Shown piece by piece: positions 8,668 through 15,691 of a stretch of 39,009 nucleotides of DNA (position 1 is the stretch's first letter; every line of letters starts with the position of its first letter). The stretch is from assembly GCA_964578835.1 (NCBI GenBank), contig CAZOEL010000066.1:1-39009 (forward strand), read 5' to 3'. Position numbers and translations under genes: made by a program. The DNA is from CAZOEL01 sp964578835. GTDB lineage: Bacteria > Desulfobacterota > Syntrophobacteria > Syntrophobacterales > Syntrophobacteraceae. A model generated the notes under the pieces. It did not search any database. It was not told the DNA's origin and worked only from the letters and a program-made list of their open reading frames with translations.

Positions 8668-10572
8668 ATGGAGAATTTTGGCCAAACCAGGCTGGAGCCC
8701 GTCGGCAAAACCTTCGACCTCTTCGGCGATCACACAATCGACAGAGAGTCGTTGACAGGCCAGTGCCCAGGCGCGGAAGTCTTCATGCGGGAGCTGAAAG
8801 GGCCGATAACGGTCGCATGGAACGTTACGGAATCCTGCAACCTGCGATGCTTGCACTGTTTCAATAACAGCGGCCCCGGGAAGCCGGATGAGCTTTCCCG
8901 CGAAGAGTCTTTGCGTCTCGTTGATGAGCTCAGGGAGATGAAGGTCTACAACGTCTGCCTGTGCGGTGGAGAGCCCCTCCTCAGGAAGGACCTTTTTGAA
9001 ATTGCCGACAGACTGAGTAATGACGGCATCCTTGTGAGCATGGTAAGCAACGGATATCTGCTGGATAAGAAGGCCGCAACCGATCTGGCTTCCGCCGGCG
9101 TACGATTCCTTCAAGTCAGCATCGACGGAATTACGGCTGAGACGCACGAGCGCTTGAGGGGAAAGCAGGGGTCTTTCGAAAGAGCGGTCAAAGCCGCCGG
9201 ATATGTTGCCGATGCGGGCATGGAGCTCGCTTTGGCCTTCTGCCCGACACGCTTCAATATTGGGGAGTTTGCAAAATATGTGGAGATGGCGCACGAGCTC
9301 GGCGCCAAAATGATTCGGATGATGCCGCTCCTTAGGCTTGGACGCACTATCAGGAACAAAGACGTTTTGATCCCATCAGCCGAGCAGATGGTTGAGTTCA
9401 TATGGACAGTGAGGGAGAAGGGGCTCGAATATATAGATCGAGATCTCTCAATCGAGTGGGGAGATCCGCTCGAGCACCTTTATCTTTTCCCATACAATAA
9501 GGCAAAACTGTTTATCTTAGAGATCCACGCCAATGGAGACCTCGGCATATCCGCCTATCTTCCTCTCACTTTCGGCAACATTCGCAATCGTACGCTCAGG
9601 GAGCATTGGGACGCCGGACTGAAGGACGCATGGCGACATCCAAAAACATTGGAATCCGCCCGCAAGATCATGGATCTTGATGATCTCCAGAAGGGAGAGG
9701 CAATCCCATGGGAAGGCAGAGGCGTCCACGTGGACCTCTTCAATGGCGCAAAGAAGGATAGAATTGTGAGTCATAACCATAATCCGCGTGCTTCGGATGA
9801 CATGCGCTTCCGCGACGAAGGAAAGGGAATAAGAAGCCTGTTCCCTGTGAGGAACCGGAACATAAGGCAGGTGCATTTTCTTAATAGAACGGCTGTGCAA
9901 ATATATGAGCTTTGCAACGGCGACAATAGCGCAGAGGATATCCTGAACGTTTTGCGCAGCAGGTTCCCCGATGTGGATCGACTCACTCTCGAGCAAGACA
10001 TGAAGGAGTGCCTTTATACTCTCAGAACGCTCGAGTTGATCGCCTGGGACGACGGTGAGCAGACTGCGTCCAAAGGGATGACTGCAAAGGTGGCGGAGGA
10101 AAGAGACTTTAAGAGAATCGCATCCTTTATTGCGTCACACCTTGAAAGCAATGGGAGCTCGAGCGCAACCCTTGCCTACATGCCTGTCCACCACAAAGCC
10201 TACTACTTGCCTATCGCGATCAGGATGAGACAGTTTCACAACCGAGAGATTTTTTTTCTTGTCGAACAGGACGGAGAAGTATGCGCAGTTGCCTCCATAG
10301 CCGCTATGGGCCCCCCCCTGAAATCGAGCCAGATCAGCACATTCCTGGCTTCTGAAGCCGGAGGCGTGGATGCCCCCCGATTGCTACTCGATTCGATCTT
10401 TGCTATGATGAAACGGATCGGGCTCATCAAGCTCAAGTGCGGCGTTTTTCCGTCATCAAACGGCGATGAATTTCTAAGCTTTCTGCTTGGCGGCGGTTTC
10501 CAGCAGGAGGCGCGCCTGGCGCACGAGATGGGCCGCGACGAAGATATAATCATCTATTCCCGGATAATATAG
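8668..10572 (+). CDS. Radical SAM peptide maturase with PqqD-like and GNAT-like domains
   Basis: The predicted role is radical modification of the precursor peptide encoded at 12823. The 634-residue protein has the radical SAM cluster motif CNLRCLHC (Cys57, 61, 64) and the SAM-contact motif GGEP (100-103). Residues about 284-315 keep the outline of a SPASM-like region (EIHANGDLG ... FGNIRNRTLREHW) but contain no Cys, so auxiliary clusters are probably absent. Residues about 395-460 look like a PqqD-type RiPP recognition element (FLNRTAVQIYELCNGDNSAEDI). Residues about 475-634 resemble a GNAT acetyltransferase fold ending GGGFQQEA ... IIIYSRII. The start follows AGAGGG by 7 bases. From sequence alone I cannot tell whether it epimerises, cross-links or otherwise alters residues; epimerisation is favoured only by the precursor pattern. 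Confidence 0.85.
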   Translation: MENFGQTRLEPVGKTFDLFGDHTIDRESLTGQCPGAEVFMRELKGPITVAWNVTESCNLRCLHCFNNSGPGKPDELSREESLRLVDELREMKVYNVCLCGGEPLLRKDLFEIADRLSNDGILVSMVSNGYLLDKKAATDLASAGVRFLQVSIDGITAETHERLRGKQGSFERAVKAAGYVADAGMELALAFCPTRFNIGEFAKYVEMAHELGAKMIRMMPLLRLGRTIRNKDVLIPSAEQMVEFIWTVREKGLEYIDRDLSIEWGDPLEHLYLFPYNKAKLFILEIHANGDLGISAYLPLTFGNIRNRTLREHWDAGLKDAWRHPKTLESARKIMDLDDLQKGEAIPWEGRGVHVDLFNGAKKDRIVSHNHNPRASDDMRFRDEGKGIRSLFPVRNRNIRQVHFLNRTAVQIYELCNGDNSAEDILNVLRSRFPDVDRLTLEQDMKECLYTLRTLELIAWDDGEQTASKGMTAKVAEERDFKRIASFIASHLESNGSSSATLAYMPVHHKAYYLPIAIRMRQFHNREIFFLVEQDGEVCAVASIAAMGPPLKSSQISTFLASEAGGVDAPRLLLDSIFAMMKRIGLIKLKCGVFPSSNGDEFLSFLLGGGFQQEARLAHEMGRDEDIIIYSRII

Positions 10573-10614
10573 TCCCGCGGCAGACCCGCCCTCTAGAACA
10601 GGAGTCAGATAAGG

Positions 10615-12012
10615 ATGTTACGTTTCAATGGCGCCGGCGCGCCTGCCGTGAAAGCCCTTAGAAGCCTTCTCGACAGGCTCCGTTATGACGCCGTACAAAA
10701 ATCGATGCGAGGCTACCAGTATTTTATCGATCCATGGCCTAACTTTCTGGAATTCAGCAAGCTTTTGCAATACATGCCGGAGGATCTTCAAGTTTGCTTC
10801 GAGCTTTTCATGCTCGGCAAGCCAGTCGCGCTAAGAGACGCTGAACGGGTGGTCTCATCGGATCTTCTGGAATCTCTCGCTTCCGCCGGACTCCTGGTCC
10901 TGGAAAATAATGAGGCGCAGACCCGGAACTTTTGCATCATCTCTTACCTCGATCACTACTTTGTTACTGAGCTGCCATACTTTTATCCAACATGCACGAG
11001 AAAGAACACCAAAATATATATGGGCGCCGATTCTTACTGGCTCGCACACAACCTCCTCTCGAGCCATCACGAGCGCGTCCTTGACCTGTGCACCGGCACG
11101 GGCATTCAGGCGATTCTTTCTTCCATGTCAAGCTCGCAAAGCATTGGAGTGGACATAAACGAGGAGGCGGTCAATGCCGCTCGATTCAATGTCTGCCTCA
11201 ATCACCTCGAAGACAAGCTCGAGATTCGGCAGGGAAACCTTTACCAGGCGGTCGAGGGCGAAGCCTTCGATCTCATCTATGCAAATCCGCCCTTCCTCCC
11301 CGTTCCACAAGGAGTTGAATACCCGCTCGCAGGAGATGGAGGCGAAGACGGGCTAAAGATTTTGAACGAGATCATTGGCGGCTTCCACAAGCATCTCAAG
11401 GATGGAGGGCAAGCCGTAATCATAGGGGAGGCATTGGGAGACCGTTCGGTTCCTTTCCTTGTCGCTCAAATGGAGACACTCTGCAAACGGGAAGGATGGG
11501 ACGCTCTCATAGTGATTCGCGACGAGCTCCCCCTCTTTTTCCAGGCCAATATGATCGCTCAGCTGACCTCGCAAATTTACGAGCGAGATCAGGAAAAGGC
11601 AGAGCTCGCTAACAAATGGAAGGAGCTCTACAAGTCATTAGAAGCCGAGTATCTCTACCCGTTCATCTTGTTCGTGCGGAAGGAAAAAGGCGGTAAATTC
11701 AGCGTGATAAAGCCTTACCAGCGCTGGAGGGCAAGCGATCGGCCCTTGCTGGCGCCGCATATCAGGTTTGAGGAAGTGGTCACCAGCTACTCGATCAAAG
11801 ATGATTCTGGAAAGCAGGTGGGAGAGATCGACGGGGAAACCTTTGATTTTCTCAAGCTTTGCAGCGGTAGCCGCCGCATTGAGGATATAGTCGCACAACT
11901 ATTTCCCAAGTACGCTCATCGATATGAGACACAAGGAGTCGAAAAGGCGCTCAACGACGCTTTGCACGTATGCGACGCTCTAGAGCGCATGGGCGCCATA
12001 AAGAAGGGATAA
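10615..12012 (+). CDS. NPPF-motif N-methyltransferase fused to a PqqD-like domain
   Basis: This 465-residue class I SAM methyltransferase has motif I DLCTGTGIQAI near residue 157 and the catalytic-type NPPF motif near 224. NPPF/Y is typical of PrmC/HemK and related enzymes that methylate planar amide or amino nitrogens, for example the Gln side-chain amide. Residues 1-150 are an extra N-terminal domain. The C-terminal about 85 residues (DGETFDFLKLCSGSRRIEDIVAQLF ... ALERMGAIKKG) resemble a PqqD-like recognition element, as in the preceding radical SAM enzyme. That both enzymes carry such a domain argues that they bind the same leader peptide. The likely substrate, by inference, is the Asn side chains of the NAN-repeat peptide. 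It starts 42 bases after the radical SAM gene. Confidence 0.85.
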   Translation: MLRFNGAGAPAVKALRSLLDRLRYDAVQKSMRGYQYFIDPWPNFLEFSKLLQYMPEDLQVCFELFMLGKPVALRDAERVVSSDLLESLASAGLLVLENNEAQTRNFCIISYLDHYFVTELPYFYPTCTRKNTKIYMGADSYWLAHNLLSSHHERVLDLCTGTGIQAILSSMSSSQSIGVDINEEAVNAARFNVCLNHLEDKLEIRQGNLYQAVEGEAFDLIYANPPFLPVPQGVEYPLAGDGGEDGLKILNEIIGGFHKHLKDGGQAVIIGEALGDRSVPFLVAQMETLCKREGWDALIVIRDELPLFFQANMIAQLTSQIYERDQEKAELANKWKELYKSLEAEYLYPFILFVRKEKGGKFSVIKPYQRWRASDRPLLAPHIRFEEVVTSYSIKDDSGKQVGEIDGETFDFLKLCSGSRRIEDIVAQLFPKYAHRYETQGVEKALNDALHVCDALERMGAIKKG

Positions 12013-12032
12013 CCATCGAGTCAATCAAGCCC

Positions 12033-12809
12033 ATGAAGACCAGAATCGATACCAAGACCAGAATCGCGATTTTTTTTGCGCTGCTATGCTTTTTCCACGT
12101 TTTCGGGGAAACCGCGCAGAGCTCTATTTTTTCCGGGCTTGATGTCCAATCAAAGAAAGAAGCCACATATCGCTTCACCATATCCGGCAAGGACGTGGGC
12201 TCCGCCGTTTGCGCCTTCCGCCGGAGCGCACGGGGTGAGCATTCCGCAGAGGATCTCCACCTCCAATGCAAAGTGGATCTGGATTTTCGAAGCATTAGCA
12301 TCGAAAAGAGTGTTATTTCTCATGCGAAGGCGACTTTCGATCCTCAAGGAGCTGTTGTAAAAAGCTACTCGCTCCACTCCTCCACAAACCATCAAACCGT
12401 CAATCTACGATGCGCTCTCGAGGGGGGGCATATATCGGAAGATATTGACATGGCGGGAGGGGCTTTCAGCAAAAGAATCAAATTGCCCGACGGACCCGTT
12501 TATTTGGTGGACAACAATATCATCGGCCTCTGGACTGCAATGACTGCACAGTTGAATTTGAGGTCAGCTCACAACGTGGAAATAAAGGTTTTTTTTCCCC
12601 AGTCTCTACAAGTCGAGTCATTGAAATTGAGACGCCTCAGGGAAGAGACGTTGTCGGCTGACGGGTGGAAATGCGCTGTGTTTTCTGTGGAGCCCATCGG
12701 AGAGATATTCTGGATTACAGAAGCAGGTCTGTTGGCGAAGATAGAAAATCCATCCCAGAATCTGCGCATTGAGTTGATGAGCATTGAAACATTAGCGGTA
12801 GACAATTAG
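12033..12809 (+). CDS. Exported DUF3108-like protein, companion of the precursor
   Basis: The 258-residue product has a signal peptide (MKTRIDTKTRIAIFFALLCF ...) if the ATG at 12033 is used; an upstream ATG at 11970 would overlap the methyltransferase and bury the signal peptide. The mature protein is one beta-rich domain of about 220 residues, with an opening strand like YRFTISGKDVGS and a closing strand like EIFWITEAGLLAKIENP. The same domain occurs at the C-terminus of the 13095 protein (compare ETFYVTIPGHLVKVVNT), so the two are paralogous in part. It resembles periplasmic DUF3108-type proteins. Its stop codon overlaps the strong ribosome binding site of the precursor gene, so the two are tightly coupled. 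A role in handling the peptide outside the cytoplasm is inferred. Confidence 0.7.
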   Translation: MKTRIDTKTRIAIFFALLCFFHVFGETAQSSIFSGLDVQSKKEATYRFTISGKDVGSAVCAFRRSARGEHSAEDLHLQCKVDLDFRSISIEKSVISHAKATFDPQGAVVKSYSLHSSTNHQTVNLRCALEGGHISEDIDMAGGAFSKRIKLPDGPVYLVDNNIIGLWTAMTAQLNLRSAHNVEIKVFFPQSLQVESLKLRRLREETLSADGWKCAVFSVEPIGEIFWITEAGLLAKIENPSQNLRIELMSIETLAVDN

Positions 12810-12813
12810 GAGG
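12808..12813 (+). promoter_or_regulatory. Strong ribosome binding site of the precursor gene
   Basis: AGGAGG lies 9 bases before the ATG at 12823 and overlaps the TAG stop of the upstream gene. It is the best Shine-Dalgarno match in this operon, as expected for a precursor made in excess over its enzymes. Confidence 0.75.
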
Positions 12814-12822
12814 TTTTACCAC

Positions 12823-13074
12823 ATGCAAGCATGGGTTTACGAGAAGCCTCGCGTAGTGAGAATGGACGATAACGGAGGACAGGGGGACTGGCTTATTCTT
12901 CCCAACGCCGTTAACAACGCCAACTTCATAAACAATGCGAACCTACTTTTCAACGCCAACGCAGTTGGAAACGCGAACGCGTTCGGCAACGCCAATGCAA
13001 ACGCAAACGCAAACGCCAATGCAAACGCAAACGCAAACTGGACATGGAACTGGAACTGGGGCCCTGACAAATGA
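12823..13074 (+). CDS. Candidate RiPP precursor with Asn-Ala hexad core and Trp-rich tail
   Basis: The 83-residue peptide has no signal peptide. Residues 1-27 look like a short leader: WVYEKPRVVRM resembles the beta-strand segment bound by PqqD-type recognition domains, followed by an acidic/Gly stretch DDNGGQGDW. From Asn32 to Trp73 the sequence falls into seven six-residue units, each starting Asn-Ala-Asn: NANFIN, NANLLF, NANAVG, NANAFG, then NANANA twice and NANANW. It ends WTWNWNWGPDK. The codons vary (AAC/AAT, GCA/GCC/GCG), so the pattern is not simply a nucleotide microsatellite. It lies between two exported proteins and follows a radical SAM enzyme and a methyltransferase, both with recognition domains. 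A structural Asn-rich peptide without modification is the alternative. Confidence 0.82.
   Translation: MQAWVYEKPRVVRMDDNGGQGDWLILPNAVNNANFINNANLLFNANAVGNANAFGNANANANANANANANANWTWNWNWGPDK
12916..13041 (+). repeat. 18-bp (six-residue) NAN repeat array in the precursor core
   Basis: Seven consecutive six-codon units encode NANxxx, with hydrophobic residues or Gly at positions 4-6 in the first four units and Ala/Asn in the last three. The unit length is kept while positions 4-6 change, which points to selection for a six-residue period. Confidence 0.85.
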
Positions 13075-13094
13075 CGGTCAACAGGGAGTGACGG

Positions 13095-15254
13095 ATGGGA
13101 GCCCAGTGGAGAATTCACTTTTGCGGCAAGGCGGCGCGCTTCATTTTCCTTGTGTTTCTGTCGATCCTGCATACGCCCGTTGAAGCCGTTCAACCAGATG
13201 CGCAATCCCTTCAGGAAGGCGAATTTTACTTCGCCCTCTCCTATCAGAACAAGCCGATCGGCTATGTTCACTATGGGGTCGCGCAACGAGAAGAACAGGG
13301 CGAAACCGTATACGAGATCAATGCCAAATCGGTCATCAGAATTTCTTACTTCGGCGATTCCATGCACCGAAGGTACGAATCGCAGCTATTAGCCCGCAGC
13401 AGCGATCTGAAGCCGATACATTATAGGCGCGTTTCCTCTTACAGAGACGATTCCGAAATATCTCAATGCCTATTTCAGGATGGCAGACTTCTCGTTGAAA
13501 CCGTCTCGAACGGTCATGTCATCGACAAGGCCGAATGGGTTACGGCCGGTGACCTGCGTTTACTGGACGACAACGAATACGTTCACTGGCTGCTCCTGTT
13601 CAAGTCCATAGACTTGTCGCAGGAGGAGCATAGGCTCAATGTGTTCATTCCCCAGGAACGCACAAATGCGATCGCTCATGTCCGTCATGAATCTTGTGCA
13701 GACGAGAGCCTTTTATGCAAGACTGTGACCATTCAAAACCAGACGGCAAAGGCGTTCATCCGGAAGGACGCCGGGAATCTTGAAAGACTCGAGATCCCTG
13801 AGCAAAACTTTTCTCTTTCAATTGCCGATGCTGCAATCACTAGTGAAACGGGCGCCATTGAAATGGAAGAAGAACACCTTATCCCGGTAACCCTTGGAGG
13901 GGAAGTCGAAAGGCTGCGGTCGTTCAAAGTAGGAATCAAAACGAAAGTCTACGGCAAAGAGCTAACCGAAGACGATCTTAACTCGTACAGACAGATATTC
14001 AGGGGGACTTTGCACGACAACTTCATTGATGGAACAATAGAGGTGACGCCGGAAGAATACACCGGAGAAGCGTCGCCGGCTTTTCCAATACAGCAAGATG
14101 CCTATGCGGCGGACCTTGAACATTACTCTCAGCCGGAAATTGGAATTGAGGCCGATGACCCGATTTTAAGAGAGGCGGCCTGGCGAATAACGGACGGCTC
14201 CGAAAACGCATGGGAAGCCGCTGTTCGAATTGTAAGCGATGTTTACCGAAACATTACCTATGATATCATGACTCAGGGCTCCGCGAGAGGCACGCTGATC
14301 CTCGGCAAAGGGGACGCGGGCGAAAAGGCCAAGCTCGCCATTGCTCTTTGTCGAGCCGCCGGCATCCCGGCCCGGCTCTGCGGAGGCCTCGTTTACGTTC
14401 CGTTAAGGGGAGGCTCTCTGACTCCTTACGTATGGATCGAAGCCCATATGGGGCCCAAGGGCTGGATTTCAATGGACCCCACCATGGGACAATACGGCAG
14501 AGTGGACGCAACTCACCTTCGTCTTTGGAACGAGGGAATCGCAGCGTCTCTTCACATTGAGCCTCTCGAGCAGAAGTTTGCCTCCTACATTCATTTTAAG
14601 CCGGAGGCCAAGCTCGCTCGGCCTCCCAAGAAGATGAAGCACCGCTTTACGGTGAATGGCGAACTAATCGGCTATAACATCGCTGAAATCTCCCGCAAGG
14701 TTTTCACCAAAAGCGCGGCCTATGTCGTGAAATCAAAGCTTGATCTGGATTCTACCAAAGTAGGCGTCCCTCACTCGCTGCATGCAAAATCAAAGCTCCT
14801 AATCGACGAGCGTGGGCTTCCGCAGCGCTATGACTACACAGCCACGCTCTCGGGAAAACCCAGAAGCATCAAATGCTCCTTTTCTAAAAACCGGCTTTGG
14901 GAGGAGCTCATCAGCGCCGGCGAACGTTTCCAGGGGGAGTTTAGTATCAAGGAAGGCGCTTTTTGCCTCGACAAGGATCAAATCGAGCAATGGGCTATCA
15001 TGATGAGCGCGCTTCCTCTGAAGGTGGGAAGAAAATTGTACGTCAGCGGTTTCATCCCACAGAGAACTGCCGAGCTTCTCATCACTATCGACGTTCGAAG
15101 AAAGGAGCGCATCAAAATTGATGGAAGAGAGCTCCAGTGCTACGTATGCGAATTGTATCCGCTCGGGGAGACATTCTATGTGACCATTCCCGGTCATTTG
15201 GTCAAAGTTGTGAATACAGCCCAAAAATTGATCATCGAGCGCGTCTTGCCCTAG
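13095..15254 (+). CDS. Exported protein with inactive transglutaminase-like domain
   Basis: The 719-residue product has a signal peptide (cleavage near VEAVQP). Residues about 45-255 form an exported beta-rich domain (FYFALSYQNKPIGYVHY). A transglutaminase/cysteine-protease-like fold spans about 340-480, and a second copy of the beta-rich domain spans about 510-719. The fold is recognisable from GDAGEKAKLAIALCRAAGIP, YVWIEA and WISMDPTMGQ. In active enzymes the first motif has Cys where this protein has Ala408, and HaW is replaced by V446-W; Asp461 is kept. The enzyme is therefore probably catalytically dead and may bind rather than cut or cross-link peptide. The C-terminal domain is homologous to the protein at 12033. 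GGGAG lies 7 bases before the start, 20 bases after the precursor stop. Confidence 0.8.
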   Translation: MGAQWRIHFCGKAARFIFLVFLSILHTPVEAVQPDAQSLQEGEFYFALSYQNKPIGYVHYGVAQREEQGETVYEINAKSVIRISYFGDSMHRRYESQLLARSSDLKPIHYRRVSSYRDDSEISQCLFQDGRLLVETVSNGHVIDKAEWVTAGDLRLLDDNEYVHWLLLFKSIDLSQEEHRLNVFIPQERTNAIAHVRHESCADESLLCKTVTIQNQTAKAFIRKDAGNLERLEIPEQNFSLSIADAAITSETGAIEMEEEHLIPVTLGGEVERLRSFKVGIKTKVYGKELTEDDLNSYRQIFRGTLHDNFIDGTIEVTPEEYTGEASPAFPIQQDAYAADLEHYSQPEIGIEADDPILREAAWRITDGSENAWEAAVRIVSDVYRNITYDIMTQGSARGTLILGKGDAGEKAKLAIALCRAAGIPARLCGGLVYVPLRGGSLTPYVWIEAHMGPKGWISMDPTMGQYGRVDATHLRLWNEGIAASLHIEPLEQKFASYIHFKPEAKLARPPKKMKHRFTVNGELIGYNIAEISRKVFTKSAAYVVKSKLDLDSTKVGVPHSLHAKSKLLIDERGLPQRYDYTATLSGKPRSIKCSFSKNRLWEELISAGERFQGEFSIKEGAFCLDKDQIEQWAIMMSALPLKVGRKLYVSGFIPQRTAELLITIDVRRKERIKIDGRELQCYVCELYPLGETFYVTIPGHLVKVVNTAQKLIIERVLP

Positions 15255-15282
15255 CAAGGCGTTGCGGGGAGAACAAGGTAGA

Positions 15283-15669
15283 ATGAGAGAGCTTATCCCA
15301 ATAGGCATGATTATTCTCATGGCGCTGGTCGGCCTTTACTACCGTGACCAAATGCCTGAGCGCATCCCCATTCACTTTGACATCAAGGGCAATCCGGACA
15401 ACTGGATGATCAGAGAGCAAGCCATTTGGCTGATACCAGCCATAGCCCTCGCAGCATATCTGCTCTTCTCCCTTGTCACTCACTACCTGTTCAAAGGACA
15501 TTGGGGATTTCTATGGAAGACGTTAATGATGTTTTTTCTTGCAAACGCTCATATCGCCAGTCTTTTTTACGCTATGAACCGCGGACGCTCCATGCTTACC
15601 ATGATGATCCCGAGCATCATTCTGGGGATTGTTTACCTCGCGGTCCTATTCAAGCGGCTTTCCCCCTAA
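15283..15669 (+). CDS. DUF1648-like small membrane protein
   Basis: The 128-residue product has about four hydrophobic segments. The N-terminal half matches the DUF1648 pattern: a first membrane helix, then a loop with PERIPIHFDIKGNPDNW. I chose the ATG at 15283, preceded by AAGG, over a TTG 21 bases upstream. DUF1648 proteins often accompany membrane stress or lantibiotic/bacteriocin functions (SdpI-like immunity proteins contain this domain). An immunity or membrane-accessory role next to a candidate pore-forming peptide is an attractive inference, but no more than that. Confidence 0.7.
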   Translation: MRELIPIGMIILMALVGLYYRDQMPERIPIHFDIKGNPDNWMIREQAIWLIPAIALAAYLLFSLVTHYLFKGHWGFLWKTLMMFFLANAHIASLFYAMNRGRSMLTMMIPSIILGIVYLAVLFKRLSP

Positions 15670-15691
15670 CTCTTCGACGGCATGCTCTATC

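Noticed and set aside
12916..13041. A CRISPR-like or simple microsatellite reading of the repeated AACGCA-type DNA
   Set aside because: There are no spacers, and codon choice varies between units while the protein pattern is kept, so it is a coding repeat.
12935..13183. A Thr/Gln-rich open frame in another + frame over the precursor
   Set aside because: It is a frame shadow of the repetitive NAN codons with no start signal; the other frame has a strong AGGAGG site and the leader-like N-terminus.
12837..13367. A 176-residue open frame on the minus strand across the precursor gene, rich in Phe-Ala-Leu repeats
   Set aside because: It is the complement of the Asn-Ala codons; it has no ribosome binding site and overlaps two well-supported genes on the other strand.
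13095..15254. Calling the 719-residue protein an active transglutaminase or leader protease
   Set aside because: The catalytic Cys and His positions are Ala and Val, so activity of the usual kind is unlikely.
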